DNA of 64,000 nt, from assembly GCA_041556555.1 (NCBI GenBank), contig JBFFIE010000004.1:29356-93355 (forward strand), in the 5' to 3' direction. This stretch comes from SZUA-592 sp041556555. Its GTDB lineage: Bacteria; Pseudomonadota; Gammaproteobacteria; Eutrophobiales; Eutrophobiaceae. The position numbers and the translations under genes were made by a program. The notes under the pieces were generated by a model that ran no database searches, had not been told where the DNA came from, and worked only from the letters and a program-made list of their open reading frames with translations. Positions 27,187 to 36,251 of this stretch are shown here, piece after piece; position 1 is the stretch's first letter, and each line of letters begins with the position of its first letter.

Positions 27187-27594
27187 TCAGGATACAGGGC
27201 AAGGCGGATAATTAATGTAGATAGCAGTGAACCTGCCTGCGATCTTGTTCAGGTACCGGCGCTGTATTGAGTACGCTTCGCGCTCCCTTTTCTGGTGGTC
27301 CGTGCAATCTTTTTTATTGTATTTATTATTCAGGTCCTGCAGGTAATGCGTTATTTCATGGACATACAGGCTGCGGGTATAGGCATCCGTTTGTTCCCTG
27401 ATCCGCTCATCAATGTAAATTACGCCCTCATTGTCATACCAGCCAGCCACACGGCAGTTTGTATTACCCAGGCAGGCATGTTCTACAAAGAATTCATGTG
27501 GGCGATACTGTATCTCCGGTGGGTCTCCCGGGTGTGGGTATCCGGACAGGTGGACAGTCCAGCTCAGTAATACGGCGATCAGGTGTGCATCCAT
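27187..27594 (-). CDS. Small exported protein with HExxH metallopeptidase-like motif
   Basis: A 135-residue protein. A weak hydrophobic N terminus (MDAHLIAVLLSWTVHLSG) could be a signal peptide. The motif VHEITHYLQD (about 78-87) has the HExxH zinc-binding pattern, followed 20 or so residues on by EREAYSIQRRYL, whose Glu could be the third ligand as in gluzincin-like minimal peptidases. Two Cys pairs (CLGNTNC and CTDHQ...CPVS) suggest disulfides and an exported location. This resembles small uncharacterised families such as DUF6647. First gene of the operon with the exported protein and the antiporter. Confidence 0.65.
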   Translation of the reverse strand: MDAHLIAVLLSWTVHLSGYPHPGDPPEIQYRPHEFFVEHACLGNTNCRVAGWYDNEGVIYIDERIREQTDAYTRSLYVHEITHYLQDLNNKYNKKDCTDHQKREREAYSIQRRYLNKIAGRFTAIYINYPPCPVS

Positions 27595-27625
27595 TAATAT
27601 CGCCTCATCAGTTCATCGCCTGGTC

Positions 27626-28840
27626 TTAATCTGCCTTCTCAAAGACGAGGCTGGCATTGGTTCCGCCAAAACCGAAACTGTTCGACATTACTGCTTGCAG
27701 CCTGGCATTATCAATTCGTTTGTCTGCAATGGTCACGTCTTTTGCGCCCTCATCAAGTTCAAAGATGTTGGCTGAAGCACTGATAAAATCATTAGCCATC
27801 ATTAATAGTGAGTATATCGCTTCATTCGCGCCTGCGGCACCCAGGCCGTGTCCGGTCAGGGACTTGGTTGAGCTAATAACAGGCGTCTTGTTGTCGAAAA
27901 CAGATTTAATCGCATTAATCTCGGCAATGTCCCCTGCCGGGGTGCTGGTTCCATGGGCATTGATATAGTCGATTGGCCGTTGAGCGGTTGCTACTGCCAG
28001 TTGCATGCAGCGTGCGGCACCTTCTCCGGATGGTTTAACCATATCAAAGCCGTCCGAGGTGGCACCATAGCCGGTAATTTCGGCATATATTCTGGCCCCG
28101 CGTTTCAGTGCATGCTCGCGTTCCTCCAGGACTAGGATGCCACCTCCGCCAGAAATGACAAACCCATCCCGATTGGCATCATAGGGGCGTGAAGCGACCT
28201 CCGGGCTATCATTATATGAGGAAGACAATGCCCCCATTGCATCGAACAGGAGACTACCAGCCCAGTGCAATTCGTCACTGCCGCCGGCAAAGATCATATC
28301 CTGGGAGCCAGCTTTGATAATTTCATAGGCATTACCGATACAATGGGCACTGGTAGCACAGGCTGAACTGATGGAATAATTCACGCCCTTGATCTTGTAT
28401 GCCACGGACAGGCAGGCGCTGTCGGTACTGGCCATAATGCGGGGGACCATAGTCGGGCCGACTTTTTTCGCACCACGTTCCCGTAGAGTATCGATGGCGT
28501 CAACGAGGTCCTTGTTTGAACCGCCACCGGAGCCCACGATCAGTCCGATCCGTGGATCAGAAATTTGCGATTCATCAAGGCCGGCGTCCTCGATCGCCTC
28601 GTGCATGGCCAGATAGGCATAGGCTGCCGCATCCCCCATGAACCGTATCAGTTTGCGATCGATGTATTTCGCCGGATCAAGCTTGATCGGCGCATGGACG
28701 TGTGAGCGAAATCCGAGTGTTTTATATTCTTCTGAAAAGGATACACCCGACGTCCCATCCCTGAGTGAGTTCAGTACCTCCTTTTTATTGTTGCCGATAC
28801 TGGAGACAATCCCCATACCGGTTATGACTACTCGTCTCAT
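27626..28840 (-). CDS. fabB: 3-oxoacyl-[ACP] synthase I (FabB)
   Basis: Condensing enzyme that elongates cis-3-decenoyl-ACP and so supplies unsaturated fatty acids, 404 residues. The active-site Cys lies in SSACATSAHCIGNA (about 160-173); the two His of the Cys-His-His triad are in NAHGTSTPAGD and SLTGHGLGAAGANE. FGFGGTNASLVF closes the thiolase fold. Length and active-site spacing match E. coli FabB (406). It lies 19 bp after fabA, the usual fabAB order. The downstream gene on the same strand is separated by 31 bp and is unrelated. Confidence 0.95.
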   Translation of the reverse strand: MRRVVITGMGIVSSIGNNKKEVLNSLRDGTSGVSFSEEYKTLGFRSHVHAPIKLDPAKYIDRKLIRFMGDAAAYAYLAMHEAIEDAGLDESQISDPRIGLIVGSGGGSNKDLVDAIDTLRERGAKKVGPTMVPRIMASTDSACLSVAYKIKGVNYSISSACATSAHCIGNAYEIIKAGSQDMIFAGGSDELHWAGSLLFDAMGALSSSYNDSPEVASRPYDANRDGFVISGGGGILVLEEREHALKRGARIYAEITGYGATSDGFDMVKPSGEGAARCMQLAVATAQRPIDYINAHGTSTPAGDIAEINAIKSVFDNKTPVISSTKSLTGHGLGAAGANEAIYSLLMMANDFISASANIFELDEGAKDVTIADKRIDNARLQAVMSNSFGFGGTNASLVFEKAD

Positions 28841-28859
28841 AAAATCAAGTAAATTCCTG

Positions 28860-29375
28860 TTAGAAGCCCTCGGTCGATTTGAACAAACCGACTCGTAAAT
28901 CTTTTGCAGTATAGATTATTTTACTATCGGCACTCATGGAAGCATTGGCCACACCCATGACCAGTTTTCTGAGTATCACTCTCTTCATGTCGATCTGGTA
29001 AACTATTTTTTTGTGCTTTGGTGTGACTTGCCCGGTAAATTTCACTTCGCCTGAACCGAGCGCCCGGCCCCGGCCCGGAGCACCAAGCCAACCCAGATAA
29101 AATCCGATCAATTGCCACATGGCGTCCAGACCGAGACAACCCGGCATGACAGGGTCATTGACAAAGTGACACTGGAAGAACCAATGGTCCGGTTTGATAT
29201 CGAGTTCGGCAATGACTTGACCTTTATCAAATTCTCCCCCATCTTCAGATATTCTGGTAATGCGATCAAACATCAGCATGGGTGGCACGGGTAGCTGGGC
29301 ATTCCCTTCACCGAATAACTCACCCTGGCCACAGCTGAGAAGTTCTTCCCGGGTAAAACTGTGTTTTCTTTCCAT
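28860..29375 (-). CDS. fabA: 3-hydroxydecanoyl-[ACP] dehydratase/isomerase (FabA)
   Basis: Introduces the double bond of unsaturated fatty acids by dehydrating 3-hydroxydecanoyl-ACP and isomerising trans-2 to cis-3-decenoyl-ACP. The 171-residue protein starts at ATG 29375 (MERKHSFTREELL), the usual FabA N terminus; an in-frame TTG lies one codon earlier. Hot-dog fold with catalytic His in FQCHFVNDPVMPGCLGLDAM (about 69-88), where the Asp of LGLDAMWQ is the second catalytic residue. Operon with fabB. Its presence fits an anaerobic-type unsaturated fatty acid pathway. Confidence 0.96.
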   Translation of the reverse strand: MERKHSFTREELLSCGQGELFGEGNAQLPVPPMLMFDRITRISEDGGEFDKGQVIAELDIKPDHWFFQCHFVNDPVMPGCLGLDAMWQLIGFYLGWLGAPGRGRALGSGEVKFTGQVTPKHKKIVYQIDMKRVILRKLVMGVANASMSADSKIIYTAKDLRVGLFKSTEGF

Positions 29376-29468
29376 CAAGTCATATATCTCATATCAGTGT
29401 TACACCGGTCTGCAGTAAATGAAAGGCCTCATAATTCACTGGCATTGAGCGCAGCACAGGCAGACAAT

Positions 29469-29482
29469 TGATTTATAAATCA
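29469..29482. promoter_or_regulatory. 14-bp perfect palindrome in the fabA-ispG intergenic region
   Basis: TGATTTATAAATCA is a perfect palindrome 94 bp upstream of fabA in the 272-bp gap to ispG. It does not match the FabR or DesT operator patterns I know. The rest of the gap has a GC-rich CCCGGG repeat pair (about 29537-29548) and no gene. Candidate operator or AT-rich promoter core only. Confidence 0.25.
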
Positions 29483-29647
29483 GTGAATTTGTTATTGGTG
29501 AGACCGGATGTTGGTTTTTTGGTTTTCTTTTGCCACCCGGGCAAACCCGGGCGCAACTCCCAGGAATGATCTTACCCGTAACTGTTCCTTGACAGCAATA
29601 CAGTTACCGTTAGACTGCCTTGCATCGCACCATTATCCTAAATCAGC

Positions 29648-30886
29648 ATGCTAACTGAAAATTCTTTCCAGAGGAGACACAGTGTCCCGGTGAGGGTCGG
29701 CTCTGTCACTATCGGCGGGGAAGCACCGATTGTAGTCCAGTCCATGACCAATACCGATACCGCTGATGTCGAGGCCACGGTCTGCCAGATTCAACAACTG
29801 GCAGCCGCCGGTTCGGAGATCGTCCGTGTCACGGTAAACAATGAGGCAGCCGCCAGCCAGGTCGGTGAGATCCACCAGCGACTGGAAGATCTCGGCTGTC
29901 GGGTGCCGATTGTCGGGGATTTCCATTACAACGGCCATCAACTGTTGACCAAGTATCCGGACTGCGCAAGGGCACTGGCCAAATACCGGATCAATCCCGG
30001 TAATGTCGGGTTTGGCCGGAAAAAGGACAAGCAGTTCCAGACCATGATTGAACAGGCCATTGAGTACGATAAGCCGGTGCGCATTGGTGTGAATTGGGGC
30101 AGTCTGGACCAGGAGCTCCTGACCCGGATGATGGACGAGAATGCCAAATCCAGTGATCCCAGGGATGCAGAGGAGGTTATGCGTGAAGCCTTGATCATTT
30201 CTGCGCTGAGTAACGCGGAACGGGCGGAAGAAATCGGATTGCCTCATGACCATATTGTCCTGTCTTGCAAGGTCAGCGGGGTACAAAAACTCATTGCTGT
30301 ATATCGTGATCTGGCCCGGCGTTGCGACTACCCATTACACCTGGGCCTGACCGAAGCCGGGATGGGTTCCAAGGGCATCGTCGCATCAACTGCGGCGATG
30401 GGGATACTGTTACAGGAAGGTATCGGCGATACTATCCGGGTCTCGTTAACACCGGAACCCGGGGGTGACCGGAGCAAGGAAGTGATCGTAGCCCAGGAAA
30501 TGTTGCAAACCATGGGACTGCGATCATTTACTCCCCTGGTGACTGCCTGTCCGGGCTGTGGACGGACCACCAGCACAGTGTTTCAGGAACTCGCCAATAA
30601 TATTCAGGCTTATATCCGCAGCCAGATGCCCATCTGGCGGGGAAAATATACTGGTGTGGAAAACATGACCCTGGCCGTCATGGGTTGCGTGGTGAATGGT
30701 CCGGGAGAGAGCAAGCACGCAGACATTGGTATCAGCCTGCCGGGTACCGGCGAGGCACCTTCCGCCCCTGTGTTTATCGATGGTAAGAAGGTCATGACCC
30801 TGCGTGGCGAAAATATCGCCGAGGAATTCCGGGCCATTGTCGAAGATTATGTAAAAAACCGTTACGCGGAACGCAAATCGGCCTGA
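29648..30886 (+). CDS. ispG: 4-hydroxy-3-methylbut-2-en-1-yl diphosphate synthase (IspG)
   Basis: Iron-sulfur enzyme of the methylerythritol phosphate route to isoprenoids, converting ME-cPP to HMBPP. 412 residues. TIM-barrel half shows GSVTIGGEAPIVVQSMTNTD and IVGDFHYNGH; the C-terminal [4Fe-4S] domain carries CPGCGRTT and MGCVVNGPGESKHADIG, giving three Cys ligands plus the conserved Glu. It stands alone between fabA (divergent) and a Pmp3-like gene. The 412-residue length is near the usual 370-430. Confidence 0.95.
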   Translation: MLTENSFQRRHSVPVRVGSVTIGGEAPIVVQSMTNTDTADVEATVCQIQQLAAAGSEIVRVTVNNEAAASQVGEIHQRLEDLGCRVPIVGDFHYNGHQLLTKYPDCARALAKYRINPGNVGFGRKKDKQFQTMIEQAIEYDKPVRIGVNWGSLDQELLTRMMDENAKSSDPRDAEEVMREALIISALSNAERAEEIGLPHDHIVLSCKVSGVQKLIAVYRDLARRCDYPLHLGLTEAGMGSKGIVASTAAMGILLQEGIGDTIRVSLTPEPGGDRSKEVIVAQEMLQTMGLRSFTPLVTACPGCGRTTSTVFQELANNIQAYIRSQMPIWRGKYTGVENMTLAVMGCVVNGPGESKHADIGISLPGTGEAPSAPVFIDGKKVMTLRGENIAEEFRAIVEDYVKNRYAERKSA

Positions 30887-30907
30887 TAGCAGGCTACCCT
30901 CTATTAC

Positions 30908-31066
30908 TTACTGGGTCACCAGCCAGAGTGCATGGATGATGCCTGGTACATAGAACAACAGGCACAGCATTATATTGATGACCAGATCTTTATTAGCCCC
31001 TTTTTTCAGAAACACGGCCAGCGGTGGCAGGATGATTGCCAGAATGATAAGAACCAGTTTATTCAT
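30908..31066 (-). CDS. Pmp3/YqaE family small membrane protein
   Basis: A 52-residue protein read on the minus strand from ATG 31066 to TAA 30908, with GGAGC seven to eight bases upstream of the start. It starts MNKLVLIILAIILPPLAVFL and continues with a charged KKGANKD turn and a second hydrophobic segment VINIMLCLLFYVPGIIHALW. Two membrane helices with LPPLAVF and YVPGIIHA are the Pmp3/YqaE hallmark, a family linked to osmotic and ion stress in other organisms. It lies between ispG and the DUF4197 gene, transcribed against both. Confidence 0.88.
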   Translation of the reverse strand: MNKLVLIILAIILPPLAVFLKKGANKDLVINIMLCLLFYVPGIIHALWLVTQ

Positions 31067-31128
31067 TATTTATTGCTCCGGGCGTGACTTGTGCGCAAAC
31101 CATCATGACACAGTAGCGGGATAAGATA

Positions 31129-31866
31129 ATGAGAACAACAATTATCCTGCTTTCAATATTACTCGCAGCGTTACCGGTATCGCCTGCCGTGTACGCGGCC
31201 TGGGGTGACTTTTTCAAATCGCTCATTGAGGAAACCACGTCTGACCAAGATATCGGTAACTTGAGTAACAGCGAGATCATTGCTGGCCTGAAGGAAGCCC
31301 TGGATCAGGGCAGCCGCGCAGCAATACAAAAACTAGGGCGGGTGGATGGTTTTTACCGTAATCCTTCGGTGCGGATTCCGATGCCGGAATCCTTGGAAAC
31401 TGTTGAGAGCACCCTGCGTACCCTGAAACAGGACGAGATCGCCGATGAATTTGTGTTGACACTGAACCGCGCTGCCGAAAAGGCCATACCTGAAACCGTG
31501 GATGTCTTCGGTGCCGCGATTCGCAAAATGAGCTTTGCCGATGCCCGGTCGGTACTCCGGGGGCCGGATGATGCGGCCACGCAGTATTTCAGGCGCACCA
31601 GCTCTCCTGACTTGGAACAAAGGATCCTGCCAATTGTGCGCAGGGCGACGGACTCGGTCGGGGTCACCTCAACATACAAGGCGATGGTCGATCAACTGGG
31701 CGTTATGTCTTCCCTGGTGGATACCAGTTCCCTGGATATTGACCGCTACGTCACCGATAAGGCCATTGAGGGTCTTTTCACCATGTTGGCCCGGGAAGAA
31801 AAACTGATCCGGGAAGACCCTGCCGCACGGACAACCACACTTTTGAAAAGGGTTTTCAGCCAATAG
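31129..31866 (+). CDS. DUF4197 family exported protein
   Basis: A 245-residue protein with a cleavable signal peptide (MRTTIILLSILLAALPVSPAVYA, cleavage near VYAAW). The mature part is helical: IIAGLKEALDQGSRAAIQKLG (about 48-68) and VRIPMPESLETVESTLRTL, IRKMSFADARSVLRGPDDAATQYF and an end ITLLKRVFSQ-like helix. These blocks match the DUF4197 family, found in many proteobacteria without known function. It precedes the acoR-like gene by about 100 bp that include an operator-like repeat, so it is unlikely to share its transcript. Confidence 0.85.
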   Translation: MRTTIILLSILLAALPVSPAVYAAWGDFFKSLIEETTSDQDIGNLSNSEIIAGLKEALDQGSRAAIQKLGRVDGFYRNPSVRIPMPESLETVESTLRTLKQDEIADEFVLTLNRAAEKAIPETVDVFGAAIRKMSFADARSVLRGPDDAATQYFRRTSSPDLEQRILPIVRRATDSVGVTSTYKAMVDQLGVMSSLVDTSSLDIDRYVTDKAIEGLFTMLAREEKLIREDPAARTTTLLKRVFSQ

Positions 31867-31918
31867 GTTTTTCAGCCACTGGCCGGGGTTTCGGGCCCGG
31901 AATAAAGAATTGTCACCT

Positions 31919-31945
31919 TTGTTGCACTTTGCGACAATGCAACAA
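31919..31945. promoter_or_regulatory. Inverted repeat upstream of the AcoR-like gene
   Basis: TTGTTGCA (31919-31926) and TGCAACAA (31938-31945) form an 8-bp inverted repeat around N11. Nested inside is TGTTGC-N5-GCGACA (31920-31936), the same architecture as TGTTGC-N5-GCAACA at 34014-34030 before acs. It ends 23 bp before the activator start, so autoregulation is plausible. Inferred from the shared pattern. Confidence 0.5.
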
Positions 31946-31968
31946 ACAATAATTATTCAGGCTCCGGC

Positions 31969-33999
31969 ATGGTCAGCAATCCCCACCAGGCGAGTGTGCT
32001 TCACTCCCTGGACACCCTGGACATCAAGAAAAACCACCTCAATCCCGCCAGGGAGGCCTGGGAGCATTTCGTGAAAACCGGCGAGTTCCTGCAACGTTCG
32101 CCCCGGGCGGTGATCTGTCAGAGCTGGATGAAGAGCTGGGAGCAGGGGATCAATCCGCATCAGGAGCGGGCAACGACTGTCCTGACCCTGGAAGAAATTG
32201 AGTCTAAGTTGCGCGGGGAGCAGCTGGGACAGGCCAGTGTACCCTTGATGCAGAACCTGGTCCGAACCTTTGCTGGCTCAAAACATGTCATGGTACTTGC
32301 CAATTCTGAGGGCCATATACTCCATTCTGTCGGCCACCGCGAAATCCAGTACCACCTGGACAAGATCAATTTCATGCCGGGTGGTCACTGGGCGGCAGAT
32401 GAGGTTGGCCCCAATGGGGTGGGCACACCGCTGCAACTGGGCAAGCCGGAGGCCATTCTGGGGCCGGAACATTTTTGCCAGGCGTGGCAACCCTGGGTTT
32501 GCTATGGTGCGCCGATCTTCGATGCGAATGGCGAGAAATTGCTAGGCGTAATCGATATCACCGGTCCAATTGAGAAGGCCAGTCATGAAACCATGTTATT
32601 GACGATCTCCGTGGCCCAGTCCATCCAGCAGAGTATCGTAGTCCTCAATTATCATCGTCGGGAAAAGCTTCGCGCCCTGGCCCGGGATGTGAGTAAGCGT
32701 TGGCAGTCCGATGCCCTTATGCTGATCGATGAAGATGGTTATATCCTTGATTACAACGCCAGTATTAACCGTTACTTCGATGACCGGGCCCAGGGTTTGA
32801 TCGGCATGCCCCTGACGACTCTGCTACCGGGCATCTGGGAACTGGTACATACCCGGATATTCAAAAAGTCTTACGGGCAGATAGATATAGATATCAGAAA
32901 TGATATCGGCATAAATCGCCCTGTGCAGATTCACATAGAACCGATCGTCAGTGACGGCGAGCCCCTGGGTGCGATCCTGATTATCACCGGTAATACCGCG
33001 GCGAAAAAGAACCAACCTGAACAAAAGCCTGAACCCCGTACGAAATACACGTTTGATAATATTCTCGGCAGCTCCGATACCCTGCGAAAAACGATTACCC
33101 TGGCGCGGGCCGCAGCTCTGGATCCATTGGAAAACAATGTACTGCTGGTCGGTGAGACCGGCACCGGCAAGGAGTTAATTGCCCACTCTATTCATGCGGA
33201 AAGCAGCCGCAGTAGCGGACCATTTGTCACCGTAAATTGCGGGGCCATTCCACATGAACTGATTGAAAGTGAATTATTTGGCTATGTCGCCGGTGCCTTT
33301 ACCGGTGCCCGCAGGGAAGGGAAACCCGGGAAATTTGAGTCCGCCCAGGGCGGCACCCTGTTTCTGGATGAAATCGACTCCCTCGATATTGGTATGCAGG
33401 CCAAATTCCTTCGGGTACTGGACCAGAATGAGATTAACCGTCTGGGCAGCAATCAAGTCACACCCATCAATGTCCGTATCATCTCCGCCGCAGGCAGGGA
33501 TGTTTACCCCGGGATCGAAGAAGGAAAGTTTCGTCTGGATCTTTACCATCGACTTGGCGTCATCGAAATACCCATCCCGCCCCTGCGCCAGCGTGATGGA
33601 GATGTCATAGAACTGGCCAATATCTTTCTGGAAAAAGAATGCAGGTTTGCTAACCGCCCCCCCCTGAAACTATCGAAAGAAACCCGGGCCATCATGCTGT
33701 CCTATAACTGGCCGGGGAATGTGCGTGAACTCTATAACCTGTGTCTCAGGTGGGTACTGACCGTCAACCAGAACTGCATTGGCCCGGATTGCTTGCAGGA
33801 CAAGATCCGGTTTTACCAGAACAAGGAATTGTTGACCCTGGGTCTGGTTGGGAAAAAGGACCTGCAGGCCATCAATGATGAATTGATCACCCGGACACTG
33901 GAATCAACCGGTGGCAACGTTTCAAAGGCCGCAGAGATCCTGGGAATCAACCGGGCCACTATCTACCGGCGCATGAAAAACAGGCGTCAGCATGATTAA
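31969..33999 (+). CDS. AcoR-like sigma-54-dependent transcriptional activator
   Basis: Bacterial enhancer-binding protein, 676 residues. Domains in order: GAF-like sensor (about 70-215), PAS-like region (about 238-330), AAA+ sigma-54 interaction domain (about 360-595) and Fis-type helix-turn-helix (about 643-669). Walker A is GETGTGKELIA (about 395-405), the sigma-54 contact loop GAFTGA (about 442-447), Walker B GGTLFLDEID (about 461-470), and the HTH is NVSKAAEILGINRATIYRRM. This arrangement is that of AcoR-type activators of acetoin or small-alcohol catabolism. Here the downstream target is probably acs. The signal is unknown. Confidence 0.9.
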   Translation: MVSNPHQASVLHSLDTLDIKKNHLNPAREAWEHFVKTGEFLQRSPRAVICQSWMKSWEQGINPHQERATTVLTLEEIESKLRGEQLGQASVPLMQNLVRTFAGSKHVMVLANSEGHILHSVGHREIQYHLDKINFMPGGHWAADEVGPNGVGTPLQLGKPEAILGPEHFCQAWQPWVCYGAPIFDANGEKLLGVIDITGPIEKASHETMLLTISVAQSIQQSIVVLNYHRREKLRALARDVSKRWQSDALMLIDEDGYILDYNASINRYFDDRAQGLIGMPLTTLLPGIWELVHTRIFKKSYGQIDIDIRNDIGINRPVQIHIEPIVSDGEPLGAILIITGNTAAKKNQPEQKPEPRTKYTFDNILGSSDTLRKTITLARAAALDPLENNVLLVGETGTGKELIAHSIHAESSRSSGPFVTVNCGAIPHELIESELFGYVAGAFTGARREGKPGKFESAQGGTLFLDEIDSLDIGMQAKFLRVLDQNEINRLGSNQVTPINVRIISAAGRDVYPGIEEGKFRLDLYHRLGVIEIPIPPLRQRDGDVIELANIFLEKECRFANRPPLKLSKETRAIMLSYNWPGNVRELYNLCLRWVLTVNQNCIGPDCLQDKIRFYQNKELLTLGLVGKKDLQAINDELITRTLESTGGNVSKAAEILGINRATIYRRMKNRRQHD

Positions 34000-34003
34000 T
34001 ACT

Positions 34004-34030
34004 GCGACAGTTTTGTTGCATACCGCAACA
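34004..34030. promoter_or_regulatory. Operator-like repeat between the AcoR-like gene and acs
   Basis: TGTTGC-N5-GCAACA (34014-34030) is a perfect six-base inverted repeat, with an extra half site GCGACA at 34004-34009. It matches the repeat before the AcoR-like gene. The rest of the gap to acs (34031-34292) has a CGGCTT/AAGCCG hairpin and the SD AGGAGG at 34281-34286, but no -24/-12 promoter that I can defend. Confidence 0.5.
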
Positions 34031-34292
34031 TTGATGAGCACGCTGATTTTTTTGTTAGATGATGGGTAATCAATGCAATGCCACCCGGGCCTGTCAGGTA
34101 AGCCGTAGTTCAATTTAAATGCATTCAGGTTCGTAATATAATGTGAGCGGCTCTGAGTGTGGCAAAGATAATTTTAATAAATAAAGCCCGGCTTTCCTTT
34201 CAAGCCGAATAACAATATTTTCAATCAATTAATAACACGGTGACGGACTGTTTGAGTCCTTTCCTGTATGAGATGACATTAGGAGGCTACAG

Positions 34293-36236
34293 ATGACCGA
34301 TATAAAAACCTATCCCGTGCCCGCTGCAATTGCCAAAAAGGCGCATATCAACAGTGAGCAGTACAAGGAAATGTATGATCGCTCGCTGAATGATGCCGAT
34401 AACTTCTGGGCAGAGCAGGCTGAAGAATTTCTGAGTTGGTCGAAGAAATGGGACAAGGTTCAGGACTGGAGTTTTGACGAAAAGGATCTTCATATTGAAT
34501 GGTTCCGTGGTGGAAAACTGAATGTCTCTTACAATTGCCTGGATCGGCATCTTGAAAAACGTGGCGATCAGGTTGCTATCATCTGGGAGGGTGATGATCC
34601 CAAGGAAGACAAGCAGATCACCTATCGTGAATTACACGAGCAGGTGTGTCGTTTTGCCAATGGCCTGAAGTCCCTGGGTGTCAAGAAAGGGGGCCGGGTC
34701 TGTCTCTATTTGCCCATGATTCCCGAGGCTGCCGTTGCCATGCTGGCATGTACCCGGATAGGTGCTATACATTCCATTGTCTTTGGCGGTTTCTCACCGG
34801 ATGCCTTGCGCGATCGGGTGAACAATGCCGATTGTCAGGTAGTTATAACCAGTGATTTCAGTTTACGCGGTAAAAAACAGATTCCCTTGAAGGCAAACGC
34901 CGACAAGGCTCTTGCCAGTTGTCCCAACGTGAAATCCTGCGTGGTGATTAAACGCACCGGCGGCGATCTGGACTGGCAGGAAGGCCGAGACGTCTGGTTC
35001 CACGAACTGGTTGAGAAGGCCTCGGTAGATTGTCCACCTGAGGACATGGACGCCGAGGATCCCCTGTTTATCCTCTACACCTCCGGTTCTACCGGCAAGC
35101 CCAAGGGGGTGCTGCACACCACCGGCGGTTACCTCCTATATACGGCCATGACTCACAAATACGTGTTTGATTACCAGGAAGGTGAAATTTACTGGTGTAC
35201 GGCTGACATCGGCTGGGTGACGGGGCACTCTTACATTATTTACGGTCCGCTGTGTAATGGTGCAATCTCACTCATGTTCGAGGGCGTTCCCAATTTCCCG
35301 GACGCCAGCCGCTTCTGGCAGGTGGTGGACAAGTGGAAAGTAAACTCATTTTATACTGCGCCTACTGCCATTCGTATGTTGATGGGTCAGGGAGATGAGT
35401 TTGTCGAGAAGACCGACCGTTCCAGCTTGCGCATCCTTGGCACAGTGGGTGAACCCATCAATCCCGAGGCCTGGGAGTGGTACCATAATGTCGTAGGTAA
35501 TGGCCGATGCCCCATTGTTGATACGTGGTGGCAGACGGAGACCGGCGGTCATTTGATCACCCCGTTACCCGGTGCGACTCCACTGAAACCTGGTTCGGCC
35601 ACGTTGCCATTCTTCGGTGTTGAACCCTGTCTGGTTGATGACAAGGGCAAGGAGCTGGAGGGTGCCACCGAGGGCGCACTCTGTATCAAACGCCCCTGGC
35701 CAGGAATGATGCGCACCGTTTATGGTGATCATGAGCGCTTTATTGAAACCTATTTCAAGATATATCCCGGCAAATATTTCAGTGGTGACGGTGCCCGTCG
35801 GGATGAAGACGGCTATTACTGGATAACCGGGCGTGTCGATGATGTGATTAATGTATCCGGTCATCGAATGGGTACGGCTGAGGTGGAGAGCGCATTGGTA
35901 TTGCATGATGCTGTGGCCGAAGCAGCGGTTGTGGGCTACCCACACGATGTAAAGGGTCAGGGTATCTATGCCTACGTTACCCTGATGGCTGGTATTGATT
36001 CCAGCGATAGCCTGCGCAAGGAACTGGTGCAACATGTACGTAAAGAAATCGGGCCCATAGCCAGTCCCGATATCATTCAGTGGGCTCCCGGCTTGCCCAA
36101 GACCCGCTCTGGCAAGATTATGCGCCGTATCCTGCGCAAGGTAGCTGCCAATGAACTGGATAATCTGGGTGACACCAGCACGCTGGCCGACCCCTCGGTG
36201 GTAGATGAATTAATCGAAAACAGAGCGAATAAATAA
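34293..36236 (+). CDS. acs: Acetyl-CoA synthetase
   Basis: Activates acetate to acetyl-CoA using ATP. 647 residues, close to E. coli Acs (652). AMP-binding signature YTSGSTGKPKGVLHT is at about 263-277, the acetate-pocket WWQTETGGH at about 412-420, GRVDDVINVSGHRMGTAEVE at about 515-534 and the acetylation site in TRSGKIMRR with Lys608. A strong SD (AGGAGG) precedes the ATG. The AcoR-like activator and operator-like repeats upstream suggest regulation by that protein, and pyrophosphatase follows 15 bp on, drawing off the PPi formed. Confidence 0.96.
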   Translation: MTDIKTYPVPAAIAKKAHINSEQYKEMYDRSLNDADNFWAEQAEEFLSWSKKWDKVQDWSFDEKDLHIEWFRGGKLNVSYNCLDRHLEKRGDQVAIIWEGDDPKEDKQITYRELHEQVCRFANGLKSLGVKKGGRVCLYLPMIPEAAVAMLACTRIGAIHSIVFGGFSPDALRDRVNNADCQVVITSDFSLRGKKQIPLKANADKALASCPNVKSCVVIKRTGGDLDWQEGRDVWFHELVEKASVDCPPEDMDAEDPLFILYTSGSTGKPKGVLHTTGGYLLYTAMTHKYVFDYQEGEIYWCTADIGWVTGHSYIIYGPLCNGAISLMFEGVPNFPDASRFWQVVDKWKVNSFYTAPTAIRMLMGQGDEFVEKTDRSSLRILGTVGEPINPEAWEWYHNVVGNGRCPIVDTWWQTETGGHLITPLPGATPLKPGSATLPFFGVEPCLVDDKGKELEGATEGALCIKRPWPGMMRTVYGDHERFIETYFKIYPGKYFSGDGARRDEDGYYWITGRVDDVINVSGHRMGTAEVESALVLHDAVAEAAVVGYPHDVKGQGIYAYVTLMAGIDSSDSLRKELVQHVRKEIGPIASPDIIQWAPGLPKTRSGKIMRRILRKVAANELDNLGDTSTLADPSVVDELIENRANK

Positions 36237-36251
36237 ACATAGGACATAACT

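Noticed and set aside
34031..34292. Possible -24/-12 (sigma-54) promoter before acs
   Set aside because: Several GG-GC pairs were checked; none had the required spacing and sequence, so I report only the operator-like repeat.
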